The notes beneath the pieces are model-generated. The model had not been told where the DNA came from. It ran no database searches and saw only the letters and a list, made by a program, of their open reading frames with translations. 64,000 nucleotides of DNA from Paenilisteria riparia FSL S10-1204 (GTDB taxonomy: Bacteria > Bacillota > Bacilli > Lactobacillales > Listeriaceae). The DNA lies in assembly GCF_000525995.1 (NCBI RefSeq), contig NZ_AODL01000007.1, forward strand, positions 503,252-567,251. The letters run 5' to 3'. The translations under genes and the position numbers were made by a program. Shown one piece after another: positions 35,101 to 43,484 of this stretch (positions within the stretch are counted from its first letter, which is position 1; every line of letters starts with the position of its first letter).

Positions 35101-35651
35101 CTGGTGCTGATGTGACAAACACGGTAGAAATCATTGGCGCCGAGGCGATTACAGCAACACCTGGAGAGTACAAAGTAACATTGAAAATTGGCGACTTAGA
35201 ACATGAAATTACGGTGACAGTTCTTGCTGGAACGCTGCAATTCAAGTCAGCAACCCCGGAAATCTCATTCGGAACTGCTAAAATTAGTTCGAAACAACAG
35301 TTCTTAACACCAGAAGATGACGTGATGTTAACCGTCGAGGATACGCGGAAAGTGGCAACAAACTGGAAGCTAACAGCACAGATGATGACTCCATTTGCAA
35401 CGGCGGATGGAAAAGAGCTGAAAGATAGTTTATTTTTAAGACAGTATAACGGTGAAAATACTGTTTTGACACCATTAAACGGCACGGCAACTGAAGTATT
35501 TAGTAACGCGAGCGGTTCGCTAGGATTAACGGAAATTAATTTCAATGAGGCGGATGCTTCGGAATTAGTATTAAATGTCCGTCCAGGCGTGGCGCGTGCC
35601 AATCAAGAATATGGAACGACAATCAATTGGACACTAGAAGACACACCGTGA
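32166..35651 (+). CDS. Large WxL-domain surface protein
   Basis: A 1161-aa secreted protein. Residues 1-23 are a signal peptide. The N-terminal third follows with an alternating strand-rich region (repeated N-x-G-x-x-V-D-I patterns, about 360-560) that may form a parallel beta-helix. Around 670-860 two Ig-like modules occur, the second starting DETAPDAP. The C-terminal 150 residues are a WxL domain: NWKLTA at about 1065 and INWTLED at about 1153 are the two WxL motifs, which bind peptidoglycan non-covalently. There is no LPXTG. WxL proteins usually travel with DUF916/DUF3324 and small WxL partners, none of which are here. It may be an adhesin or glycan-binding protein. Confidence 0.85.
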   Translation: MKKMPFVMLLVVMMIMIGPINSAGLNNWFGTGVSAGAGLSLVVDKPKQTENRQFSLKLLDESGAGLRASDNPPSEAEDFVEIVIPMGMVLDVEETRMRNEAVNAGTLMFDVETGIARVTWNQDVAERSFDLILVAEKANNYEFEAVQHDADGNEIKSNVLRVTVEQETAEPSEVEKPTEAVTIPDAATKTVELPVIRANIDDASVANVSTLTEFHNAMMSKDIATINVLADINYATFSTADASATNTTAYYQRMPERPLTVNGNGHTIDFRNQSYAPYDTYSLPKVVTFNDLNTYGKNYYGFYTDNSAGGTNATNTIVYNNVNYRGSQAIHAPATTTKISGKSSFAQTNSYVSPFDGVSYTTLANQTTFAVGDMNILEGADVKVTNESSGAMYIFSGGTVDIAENSVLDIYTSGTNATVADSTLSGIFSYGNINVRNGATLKMDNAVPAAGRTAVGGIWMNAGQFNVSNNAKVDIKARGAMYYGSPFYIYGAGVLNVSDDAEFKLEATDTGTSTQDIFSTGTGTILIGKNGVFDVSSDGTGAKNLVYLRGTSKFQFANAKRVDIKFNNTNPATGARLLRMTGNLDVDVQSIQAWNAKTWTDGLDDNSDFTWNPMFNVKVTYSAANVTAASGHSVSAAIRDSFATNFRTQNFKRVLFEGIPDVDVTIGSLSDKVANENSHVITGKANPGASVQLSGDPAIPTGTLNSPNEDDKTTKFHVIADNDGNYRYELPAGQFLTAGNTVQVYAFLNGRDNMDWTVVQDETAPDAPVLAAIKDVDATFSGQAEAGAEVTIYDAADDSIFVSGVANGAGAFNIAIPEDKRPLMPNKIYYAVAKDAAGNVSVASNQETVADTTAPTADPIRQFITLGDDFTTNPRDLVENVADNAGNGDDNISYALTNTPDVSKIGYTTATVTLTDKAGNSADITIPVFVQDDSSIKNDDYFLHGTNFAVLTTDVPANPAALKAMVLDMANVQAYAIETGADVTNTVEIIGAEAITATPGEYKVTLKIGDLEHEITVTVLAGTLQFKSATPEISFGTAKISSKQQFLTPEDDVMLTVEDTRKVATNWKLTAQMMTPFATADGKELKDSLFLRQYNGENTVLTPLNGTATEVFSNASGSLGLTEINFNEADASELVLNVRPGVARANQEYGTTINWTLEDTP

Positions 35652-35656
35652 TTTAG

Positions 35657-35697
35657 TAAAAAAAGAGACTGATCGGCGACTATTAGTCTCTTTTTTG
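35657..35697 (+). terminator. Terminator after WxL gene
   Basis: Stem aaaaaagagact / agtctctttttt with a 13-base loop and T tail. Confidence 0.85.
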
Positions 35698-35745
35698 GGG
35701 TATTAAACAAGGTAATATAGTTTAATAATATGGGGGGCTACAATC

Positions 35746-36543
35746 GTGATAATAAACCGACAGATGCGAGCAAAATGGCTAATTGGCCTAGTGCTCGTAT
35801 TACTTATTTGTACGATTAGCATAGCCAAAGTTGCGGCGGCAACTACGTACTACACAACCGCGAATCTGACAGTAAGGTCCGGACCTGGAACTAACTACAA
35901 AGCTGTTGGGTGGCTAACAAAAGGCGCAAAAGTGAGCAGCGTCGCAAAAACTGGAAAATGGCATCAAATTTCTTTTAAGGGGAAGAAGTCATTTGTGTCT
36001 GGCAATTATTTAACAACAAAAGCTGTCACGCCAGCCAAGCCGGTGAAACCGACAGCGAAAGTTTTGCTAAACGTCCCGCTCATCGCACAAAGGCCACAAT
36101 TACCGACAGGATGCGAGATTGTAGCGGTGACCATGGTTTTGAGATACAAAGGCGCGAAGGTAGATAAAATGAAGTTAGCAAGAGAAATGCCGCGCCATTC
36201 TAGCAATCCGAACAAAGGCTATGTTGGAAATCCCTACACGAAGTCGGGATACACCATTTACCCACCAGCCTTAATGAACCTCATGAAAAAATACGCCGGC
36301 TCAGCAGTTAATTTAACAGGGGCATCCAATGCAACATTAGAAGCGAAATTGCGCTCAGGCAAACCAATAGCCGCCTGGGGTAAACTTAGCGGATTTAATA
36401 TACACTGCGTTGTTCTTACAGGATACGATAGCGGAAATTACTACTACAACGACCCGTGGACCAACAAAAAGAATGCAAAAATGAGTAAAACTGCTTTTAA
36501 TAGGGCGTTTAATGCATTGTCGAGACGAGCATTGAGTTATTAA
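35746..36543 (+). CDS. Secreted SH3 plus C39-like cysteine peptidase
   Basis: A 265-aa exported protein. A signal peptide (about 1-32, ending VAAA) is followed by a bacterial SH3 domain (ANLTVRSGPGTNYKAVGWL) that can bind cell wall, then a papain-like Peptidase_C39_2 domain. The latter has Cys in LPTGCEIVAVTM, His in HCVVLTGYD and Asp in YYNDPW. GTG 35746 sits nine bases after a ggggg site; ATG 35764 is an alternative. It probably cleaves or binds wall peptides outside the cell. Confidence 0.85.
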   Translation: MIINRQMRAKWLIGLVLVLLICTISIAKVAAATTYYTTANLTVRSGPGTNYKAVGWLTKGAKVSSVAKTGKWHQISFKGKKSFVSGNYLTTKAVTPAKPVKPTAKVLLNVPLIAQRPQLPTGCEIVAVTMVLRYKGAKVDKMKLAREMPRHSSNPNKGYVGNPYTKSGYTIYPPALMNLMKKYAGSAVNLTGASNATLEAKLRSGKPIAAWGKLSGFNIHCVVLTGYDSGNYYYNDPWTNKKNAKMSKTAFNRAFNALSRRALSY

Positions 36544-36549
36544 GAAAGA

Positions 36550-36598
36550 AAAGAAGCGAGATACAATTTGGATTTCAAAATTGTATCTCGCTTCTCTT
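36550..36598. terminator. Strong bidirectional terminator
   Basis: A long near-perfect stem (gaagcgagatacaattt with its complement) lies between converging genes, with pyrimidine-rich flanks on both strands. Confidence 0.8.
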
Positions 36599-37480
36599 CT
36601 ATTCCCATTTACATTTTGTCAGACCTTGCGATTGTGCTTCGGCAAGTGTTACTTGGGTTTCGCCGTTGGAATTATTCAGACCGCGACAGTTTGGATCAAA
36701 ATGATATCGTTTTCCAGTCGCTGTGATGTATACCATTTGGCCTTGTTCGTTCGAAGGCTGTTCTTCTTCGGCTTGAGCTGATTTTTTTCGTGCAGCCTCA
36801 GCTTCTTGTTTTTTTCTTGCTTCTTCTGCAGCCTGTGCTTGTCTTTCTTGTTCTGCTTTTGCATCAGCGACGCGTTTTTCTTCTGCTTTACGTGCTTCCT
36901 CTGCCTTGCGTGCTTCTTCTGCGACACGAGCGGCTTCTTTTTTCTGTTCTTCGGCAACGCGGGCTTGTTCTTTCTTCTCTGCCTCGATGCGTTTAGCTTC
37001 GGCGACTTTCTTTTCTTGTTCTATTTTTGCGATGTAAGTCTCGTTGGCTGTATATGTAAGCTCCTTGGACTTATCTTGACCTTCCCAATTAGATGTGAGC
37101 ACTGCGGTTCCGTCGTTTTGTATATCATTTAACGTGAATGAAAATTCCCCTTGATCGTTCGCAGTCGTTGTTAATGCTACTTGCCCACTTGGAGTTAGCG
37201 TTAATTCCGCGTTAGGTTTTGTTTTCCCAGTAATTGTGACGGTCCCATTTTCCGCCGATGTAAATGCCTTTTCTGCCTTGATGTTTAGTTTCGGCGTCTT
37301 CTTCTCTTGTTGCGTCGGTGTCTCTTTCGTCAAGTCATCCTCAGAACCGCCACACCCCGCTAAAATAAGCGCAACCATACCGATTGCTAGAAATAATGAC
37401 ATTCCCTTTTTAAAGCTTGATTCTCTTGTAAAAATTGTTAATATACCTACAAAAATTAAAATTGCAGCTAAATACAACAT
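36599..37480 (-). CDS. Membrane/lipoprotein-like protein with EAK-rich helix and C-terminal metal-binding-like domain
   Basis: A 293-aa protein. There are two hydrophobic stretches: 1-18 and 30-42, the second ending in a lipobox LAGC. Residues 70-150 look like a beta-sandwich (TVTITGKTKPNAELTLTPSG). A long helix rich in Ala, Glu, Lys and Arg (about 152-240) is almost certainly coiled-coil. The last 45 residues (YITATGKRYHFDPNCRGL ... GLTKCKW) match a small His/Cys domain found at the end of several Firmicutes secreted proteins. Two nested starts are possible; a start at Met27 would give a classical lipoprotein signal. Function is unknown. Confidence 0.7.
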   Translation of the reverse strand: MLYLAAILIFVGILTIFTRESSFKKGMSLFLAIGMVALILAGCGGSEDDLTKETPTQQEKKTPKLNIKAEKAFTSAENGTVTITGKTKPNAELTLTPSGQVALTTTANDQGEFSFTLNDIQNDGTAVLTSNWEGQDKSKELTYTANETYIAKIEQEKKVAEAKRIEAEKKEQARVAEEQKKEAARVAEEARKAEEARKAEEKRVADAKAEQERQAQAAEEARKKQEAEAARKKSAQAEEEQPSNEQGQMVYITATGKRYHFDPNCRGLNNSNGETQVTLAEAQSQGLTKCKWE

Positions 37481-37574
37481 TTTATCATCCTCCCTTTATA
37501 TGTAAGTATAACGTATCACAAAATAAATGCAATATCTTACAGTTGGAAAATGTAAAAAATATTTCATGTTGTAT

Positions 37575-37613
37575 AAAAACCGAAATTCTTCGTAGCGAGG
37601 AATCTCGGTTTTT
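37575..37613 (-). terminator. Terminator of rtcB
   Basis: Stem aaaaaccgaaattctt / aggaatctcggttttt just beyond the rtcB stop; T run on the minus strand. Confidence 0.8.
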
Positions 37614-37615
37614 AT

Positions 37616-38821
37616 TTATCCCTTCACAACGCCGAGTGTTGTTAAGGTTTTGATTGGTTCGACGAGTTCGGTTTGGTTTTGCATGACTTCGTCGATGTTT
37701 TTGTATGCGAAACGGCTTTCTTCGGCGACGTCTAGGAGGTTTTTCTTGCCGATCGTGATGTTGTTGGCGCTTAGGTCTTGGAGTACTTCGTCCATTGGGA
37801 AGTTCTCTTTTGCGCGGGTTCTGGAGAAATTACGTCCAGCGCCGTGCGAGGAGGAGTGGAAGCTTTCGGGATTGCCAAGTCCGCGAACGAGATAGCTTGT
37901 TGCGCCCATTGCTCCTGGAATAATGCCGAGTTCGCCTTTTCTTGCGCGAGTGGCGCCTTTACGATGGATCCAGACGTTTTTGCCGTAGTGGTGTTCTAGG
38001 GATGCGTAGTTGTGATGGCAGTTGATGCGGTCGGTGAATTCTGGTGTTCGACCTAGTTTTTTCTGGGTGTGTTTGGTGACGATGGTCATGCTTGCTTCTA
38101 GCATTGTTTCGCGGTTTTCGAAGGCGTAGTCGAGTGCTAGGTTCATCCATTTGATGTAAGCGATGCCTTCTGGTGAGTTGGTTGGCAAGAAGGCAAGCGG
38201 GTTCTTGTCTGGTGTGTCGCTGTACCATTGTTTGTTCAGGGCGACGGCGATTTTTTGGAAGTTCTGACAGATTTGAGCGCCTAGGTGACGGCTTCCGGAG
38301 TGGAGCATGATGCCGATGTAGCCGTTTTCGTCTTTTTGGTATTCGATAAAATGATTGCCGCCGCCGAGTGTGCCGACTTGATAGTAGGCGTTTTCGATGA
38401 GTTCGATGCCGTTTGGTAGGAGTTCGTAGTGTTTGTGTTGGGCGATGGCCATGTCTAAAACCTCAGATTGTTGTGGCTCTTTATGACGGGCTTTGCCGAC
38501 TGGGATGGTGGCTAGTGTTTCGTTGACGATGCTTTTGATGAAGTTCTTGGGAATTTCGCTTTCGTGAATGTCGGTTTGGATGTAACACATGCCGCATCCG
38601 ATGTCCATGCCAACTGCGTAAGGGACAATGGTGTTTTCTGTGGCAAGAACGCCGCCAATCGGCATACCTGCGCCAAGATGGGTGTCAGGCATGAGTGCTA
38701 GCCATTTGAAGACGAACGGTAAGTTGACGATAGCGCGTGCTTGGTCAAGACATCCTGTTTCAATTGCTGATTGGTCTGGTAGCCAGATTTTAATTGGTTT
38801 TGCTGTTTCGTTTTTTTTCAT
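37616..38821 (-). CDS. rtcB: RtcB family RNA-splicing ligase
   Basis: A 401-aa GTP- and Mn-dependent RNA ligase joining 2',3'-cyclic phosphate and 5'-OH ends. Metal and GTP motifs are intact: MDIGCGMCY, GGNHFIEYQ, HSGSRHLG, HNYASLEHH, the guanylylation region HRKGATRARKGELGIIPG and FHSSSHGAGR. ATG 38821 has no ribosome site. An ATG at 38834 has gaggaa and starts MFTYYEK, the usual N-terminus, but eight A (plus-strand T 38811-38818) shift it; seven would join it to this frame. No archease or rtcA is beside it. Two WYL regulators are divergent from it, 101 bp away, and may control it. Confidence 0.9.
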   Translation of the reverse strand: MKKNETAKPIKIWLPDQSAIETGCLDQARAIVNLPFVFKWLALMPDTHLGAGMPIGGVLATENTIVPYAVGMDIGCGMCYIQTDIHESEIPKNFIKSIVNETLATIPVGKARHKEPQQSEVLDMAIAQHKHYELLPNGIELIENAYYQVGTLGGGNHFIEYQKDENGYIGIMLHSGSRHLGAQICQNFQKIAVALNKQWYSDTPDKNPLAFLPTNSPEGIAYIKWMNLALDYAFENRETMLEASMTIVTKHTQKKLGRTPEFTDRINCHHNYASLEHHYGKNVWIHRKGATRARKGELGIIPGAMGATSYLVRGLGNPESFHSSSHGAGRNFSRTRAKENFPMDEVLQDLSANNITIGKKNLLDVAEESRFAYKNIDEVMQNQTELVEPIKTLTTLGVVKG

Positions 38822-38922
38822 AGTAAGTGAACATTGTTTTTTCCTCGTTTCTCGTTTATGGTTTTAGTATAGAGAATGTGCGCCAATTTATCTTATAAAA
38901 AAAGGTGCGAACGGAGGGCAAC

Positions 38923-40167
38923 ATGGCAAAATCGTTTAATGAGTTGATCAAAAATTTCGCGGTGATTCGGAATTATGTACGGGAATTTTATGTGTATGGG
39001 TTTAAGCAACGTGAGGATTTTACGGAGAAAAGTGGGCGTAGTTACGATAATGTGCGTCGGCGGGTGGAGAGTTATTTGCGGGAATACGTGGATGTAGAAC
39101 AACAGGGGAGCGGCAAGGCGTTGCGATTGTTTATTGATCCGAATGGGATTACGGAAAATCCGATGTTTGCGGTATGGCAGGCGAAGAGTTTTACGAAAAA
39201 TGATGTGTTTTTGCATTTTGTGTTGATGGATATTTTTCAGATGGGCAAGGCGTATTCGGTGAACCAGGCGTTGGCGCGGATTGATGCGGATTATTTGTCG
39301 TGTTTTGCGGATGGATTTTTGATTGAGGCGTTGACGTTACGGAAAAAATTGGCGGAGTATGTGGAGCTTGGTGTGTTGCAGCGGGAGTCGCGCGGGCGGG
39401 AGGTTTATTTCTCGCGGGTGGCTGGTGTTGTGTTGTCGGACCGGGCGAAGATGGCGTTGCAGTTCTTTAAGGAGATGGCGCCGCTTGGTGTGTTGGGGCA
39501 TTATTTGTTGCAGCAGGAGCAGGCGCTTGATTCTGTGTTTAGTTATAAACATTATTTCGTGATGCATGTGTTGGAGGAGCAGGTGTGCTTGGATCTGTTG
39601 GAGGCGATTCGTGCGGAGCGGTGGGTGTTGTTGTCGCTTTATGGACGGGAGCGCGCGGTACGGTTTATGCCGGTGAAGTTGTTGGTGAGTGCGCAGTCGG
39701 GACGGCGGTATGTGGTCGGGAAATCGAAACGGGGGCAGTTTTTTGCGTTTCATCGGTTGGATCAGATTGAGTTTGTAGAGCTGGATGAGGTTGCAACGGA
39801 TTTTGAGGTGGATGTGTCGCATTTTGATGAGGTTCGCAAGTTTATGTGGAGTGCGGGATTTGATCGGCGAGTGGTGCATGAGTTGCGCGTGACGCTTTGT
39901 ATTGATGAGGTGCAGGAGAGTTATATGTTGGAGCGGATTCGGAATGAGGGGCGGCACGGGACGCTGAAACGGGTGACGGCGAATCGGTTTGTGTATGCGA
40001 TTGCGACGTATGATTTGAACGGGATGAAACCATTTTTACGAACGTTTATTGGACGGATTGAAAAAATTGATGCGCAGGATGATGCTTGGGAACGGCAGTT
40101 TTATGAGGAGTTGGCGGATATGTATCGGCTTTATTTTGAGGAGGGGACGATGGTTGGAGATATTTAA
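38923..40167 (+). CDS. WYL-domain transcriptional regulator 1
   Basis: A 414-aa protein. The N-terminal 60 residues hold a helix-turn-helix (FTEKSGRSYDNVRRRVESYL). The centre is helical and a WYL-type SH3-like fold lies at about 230-300 (FMPVKLLVSAQSGRRYVVG, then FHRLDQIEFVEL), followed by a WCX-like tail. WYL domains bind ligands such as nucleic acids or nucleotides and control DNA-repair and defence genes. It is divergent from rtcB and overlaps the second WYL gene. The coding strand is very G/T-rich. Start ATG 38923 follows cggaggg. Confidence 0.8.
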   Translation: MAKSFNELIKNFAVIRNYVREFYVYGFKQREDFTEKSGRSYDNVRRRVESYLREYVDVEQQGSGKALRLFIDPNGITENPMFAVWQAKSFTKNDVFLHFVLMDIFQMGKAYSVNQALARIDADYLSCFADGFLIEALTLRKKLAEYVELGVLQRESRGREVYFSRVAGVVLSDRAKMALQFFKEMAPLGVLGHYLLQQEQALDSVFSYKHYFVMHVLEEQVCLDLLEAIRAERWVLLSLYGRERAVRFMPVKLLVSAQSGRRYVVGKSKRGQFFAFHRLDQIEFVELDEVATDFEVDVSHFDEVRKFMWSAGFDRRVVHELRVTLCIDEVQESYMLERIRNEGRHGTLKRVTANRFVYAIATYDLNGMKPFLRTFIGRIEKIDAQDDAWERQFYEELADMYRLYFEEGTMVGDI

Positions 40168-41093
40168 TGAGATTTACGGGATGTATTACCGTGTGATTCT
40201 GGAGATTTTGGCGCAGAAACGGCCAATGTCAAAGGGGGAAATGGCGGAGATTGTACGGGAGCTGGGATTTGATGAGAGTGGTTTGCATTTGTTACCGCAG
40301 TTAACGGAGCAGTGGCATTTGTTGGAGGAGCGCGGGGACGGGATGTTTGCGCCGATTTTGAGGCATGATTGGATTCCTGTGCAGGGCGTGCTTGAGAAAC
40401 GTTGGTTAAAAACGGTTTTGCGGGATGCGCGGATGGGGCTGTTTTTGACGGATGATGAGATTGCTGGTTTGGAGTGGGAGCTGGCGGATTATGAGCCGCT
40501 GTTTGATTTGGATGCGATTTGGTGTTTTGATGGGTTTCAGGGCGGGGATATGTATTTGGAGCCGGGGGTATCGGACGCGTTTTGGTGTTATTTTGCGGGC
40601 CTTGGAGGAGAAGTGTGAGTTGGCATTGGTGTATCAGGTGCGGGATCAGAAGGCGTTGACGGGGACTTTTTTGCCGGTGCGTTTGGAGTTTTCACAGAAG
40701 AATGATAAGTTTCGTTTACTTTGTTTTCGAAAAGTTGATATGCAGCCGTTTACGCTGAATTTGGCGAAAATTTTGGATGTGGAGTTGGGAGACTTGATGG
40801 TACGGGAATTGCCGGAGCATGGGATGGAGGCTGTTGTTGTGCGGTGCCATGTGGTGAATCATCGGAATGCAGTGGATCGGGCGCTGATTCATTTTGCGGA
40901 TTATAAGAAGAAGGCGTTTCGAACGGAGCGGGAAAATGTGTTTGAACTGGAAATTTATTGTCCGCGTGGGGATTTGACAGAACTGGTTATTCAGATTTTG
41001 TCGTTTGGACCGATGATGCAAGTGTTGGCGCCAGATAGTGTGGTTGGTGAAATGAAGTGGCGGCTCGGTAAGCAACTCGATTTACAAAATTGA
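40154..41093 (+). pseudogene. WYL-domain regulator 2, single-base frameshift
   Basis: Restored length about 312 aa. A TTG start at 40154 lies inside the end of the first WYL gene, after gagggga. The first frame runs MEIFNEIYGMYYRVILEILAQ to about 40600. There gcgggcc has one G too many; gcggcc gives FWCYFAALEEKCELALVYQ and joins the second frame (LTGTFLPVRLEF, RLLCFRKVD). The product resembles the WYL half of the first protein without an obvious helix-turn-helix, so the two may act as a pair. The extra base could be an error. Confidence 0.75.
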
Positions 41094-41172
41094 TACGAAA
41101 CAGGAATCGCTATTGGAAGCGTTTTTTGATACAATGGGAAGATATACATATCAAAAATGGAGGAATGAATTT

Positions 41173-42675
41173 ATGACTTTGAAAGATTTGCAAAATGGTT
41201 CGGACATTAGAGGTATTGCGATTGAAACGGATAAGTATCAGGTGACATTAACGGATGAGCATGTGGCTGCGATTGCGACTGGTTTTGCGGCATGGTTGCG
41301 AGATGTGAAGGGCGCTAGCGACAAAGCGAGGGTGGCAATTGGGCATGATAGTCGGTTGTCGGCGGGACGCATTAAGGATGTTTTGACGGCGAGTTTGACG
41401 CGCTCGGGATTGGATGTTGTGGATGTTGGTTTGGCGACGACGCCAGCGATGTTTATGGCAACGCAGTATGATGGGTACAAGTGTGATGCAGCGATTATGA
41501 TTACGGCGAGTCATTTGCCTTATTTTTATAATGGTTTGAAACTGTTTACGCGTGATGGCGGGGCGGAACATGAGGATATTGATTATATTGTGGAGAATGC
41601 AGGGCAGGTTTTTGTTGCGAAAGTGGCGGGAAGTGTGACGGAAAAACCGCTTTTACAGGATTATGCGGCTGATTTGGTCGGCAAAATTCGCGTGGGTATT
41701 GATGATGCGACGAATTATGAAAGACCGCTTGCTGGAAGCCATATCGTAGTGGATGCAGGAAATGGCGCTGGTGGCTTTTTTGCGACGGATGTGTTGGCGG
41801 AACTTGGCGCGGACATTACGGGAAGCCAATTTTTAGATCCTGATGGGAATTTCCCGAATCATATTCCGAATCCGGATAATAACGAAGCAATGGCGAGCTT
41901 GAAAGAGGCTGTTGCGACGAACAAGGCGGATTTGGGTGTTATTTTTGATACGGATGTGGATCGTGCGGCGATTGTAGATAAGGATGGCGAAAGTTTGAAT
42001 CGGAATCCGCTAATTGCAGTGATTTCGGCGATTGTTTTGGAAGAGCATCCGGGAACGACAATTGTGACAGATTCGACGACTTCTACGCATTTGGAGCATT
42101 TTATTGCGAATCTTGGTGGGAAGCAACATCGCTTTAAACGAGGCTATAGAAACGTGATTAATGAAGCGATTCGCCTGAATGAGGCGGGAACGCAAAGCGA
42201 GATTGCGATTGAAGTAAGTGGTCATGCGGCTTTGAAGGAGAACTATTTCTTAGACGACGGCGCGTACTTAATTGCGAAAATTTTAATGCGCTATGCAAAA
42301 CTGCGTAAGGAAGGCAAAGATTTAGCGGACTTAACGCGTGATTTACAAGTACCGGCAGACAATGATGAGATACGCTTGAGTATTTTGGCCGAAAATTTTA
42401 AGACATACGGTCTGGCAGTTTTGAAAGACTTTGAAGCTTTTGTTGAAAAGACGGACGGCTTGGCGATAGAACCGGCAAATCAAGAGGGCGTAAGAGTTAA
42501 CACAGAGGGCTCTTTTGGTAACGGTTGGTTTTTATTGCGTATGAGTTTACATGAACCAGTAATGCCAGTAAACTTAGAGAGTGATGAAATCGGTGGAACT
42601 GGGAAAATTAAAGCAGCTTTGCAAGAATTCTTTGCAAACTATGCGGAAATAGATAGTTCTAGTCTACAAAAATAA
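41173..42675 (+). CDS. Phosphohexomutase (phosphomannomutase/phosphoglucomutase family)
   Basis: A 500-aa four-domain alpha-D-phosphohexomutase: N-terminal GSDIRGIAIET, the phosphoserine loop MITASHLPYFYNGLK, metal loop DTDVDRAAIVD, sugar loop EVSGHAALKE and the phosphate-binding NTEGSFGNGWFLLR. It moves phosphate between C1 and C6 of mannose or glucose in the cytosol, supplying sugar nucleotides for glycopolymers. ATG 41173 follows ggagg. A PHP tyrosine phosphatase of the capsule type is downstream. Confidence 0.88.
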   Translation: MTLKDLQNGSDIRGIAIETDKYQVTLTDEHVAAIATGFAAWLRDVKGASDKARVAIGHDSRLSAGRIKDVLTASLTRSGLDVVDVGLATTPAMFMATQYDGYKCDAAIMITASHLPYFYNGLKLFTRDGGAEHEDIDYIVENAGQVFVAKVAGSVTEKPLLQDYAADLVGKIRVGIDDATNYERPLAGSHIVVDAGNGAGGFFATDVLAELGADITGSQFLDPDGNFPNHIPNPDNNEAMASLKEAVATNKADLGVIFDTDVDRAAIVDKDGESLNRNPLIAVISAIVLEEHPGTTIVTDSTTSTHLEHFIANLGGKQHRFKRGYRNVINEAIRLNEAGTQSEIAIEVSGHAALKENYFLDDGAYLIAKILMRYAKLRKEGKDLADLTRDLQVPADNDEIRLSILAENFKTYGLAVLKDFEAFVEKTDGLAIEPANQEGVRVNTEGSFGNGWFLLRMSLHEPVMPVNLESDEIGGTGKIKAALQEFFANYAEIDSSSLQK

Positions 42676-42697
42676 GCCAGTAGAAGGAATGAAAAGC

Positions 42698-43459
42698 ATG
42701 ATTGATATACATTGTCATATTTTAAATCAAGTGGATGATGGACCAAAGACGGAGACGGCCAGTCTTGCCATGGCGCAACAAGCAGAGGCAGAAGGATTTA
42801 CAGACATTATTGCAACGCCCCACCATTTAAAAGGCGATTATTTTAATCTGCGTCCTTCTGTGGTGGAACATGTAGCAGATCTAAATGCAGCGATAAAAGA
42901 TAACGATATTAATATAACGGTTCATGTTGGTCAGGAAATCAGACTGCACGGTGAAATCATTGAGGGCCTAAAAAACGGCGATTTGGCCTCCCTTGCTGGC
43001 AGTCGTTACGCGCTTATTGAGTTTCCAACGCAAAGTATTCCTGTGTTTACAGAGCAATTATTTTACGACTTACAAATGGCAGGCTATGTCCCTGTCATCG
43101 CACATCCAGAGCGGAATTTCGAGATTATGGAAAATCCAGAACGCCTCTATGAATTCGTTTCTCATGGCGCTTTGGCACAACTTACGTGGTCAAGTTTGGA
43201 AGGGAAATTCGGTAAGAAGTCGAAGAAATCAAGCGAAATTTTGCTAGAAAACCAGTTGGTGCATTTCCTGGCAACAGACGCGCATGACACAACGCGCAGA
43301 CCATTGCTACACAAGGAAATCGAAGAACGCCTAGTCAAGAAAATCGGAGCAAACCAAGTGCAAGAACTCAAAGACAATGCTATAAAAGTACTTAAAAATG
43401 ATATTATCGTGGCGGATGATTACACAGTTCCCTCGCAAAAACGGTTTTTCTTGTTTTAA
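42698..43459 (+). CDS. PHP-type tyrosine-protein phosphatase (YwqE/CpsB-like)
   Basis: A 253-aa PHP enzyme: MIDIHCHIL, DDGPKTETASLAMAQ, TPHHLKG, ALIEFP, IAHPERN and LATDAHDTTRR are the full set of metal-binding motifs. CpsB/YwqE phosphatases dephosphorylate bacterial tyrosine kinases that govern capsule or exopolysaccharide chain length. The cognate kinase is not in the window. ATG 42698 is preferred over 42689 because of spacing from the agaagga site. Confidence 0.88.
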   Translation: MIDIHCHILNQVDDGPKTETASLAMAQQAEAEGFTDIIATPHHLKGDYFNLRPSVVEHVADLNAAIKDNDINITVHVGQEIRLHGEIIEGLKNGDLASLAGSRYALIEFPTQSIPVFTEQLFYDLQMAGYVPVIAHPERNFEIMENPERLYEFVSHGALAQLTWSSLEGKFGKKSKKSSEILLENQLVHFLATDAHDTTRRPLLHKEIEERLVKKIGANQVQELKDNAIKVLKNDIIVADDYTVPSQKRFFLF

Positions 43460-43484
43460 AAATATAACATGAAAAGGTAAGACG

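Noticed and set aside
39337..39957. 206-aa minus-strand open frame inside the first WYL gene
   Set aside because: Composition is dominated by His, Pro, Gln and Arg as expected for the reverse of G/T-rich coding DNA; the plus frame has the WYL features.
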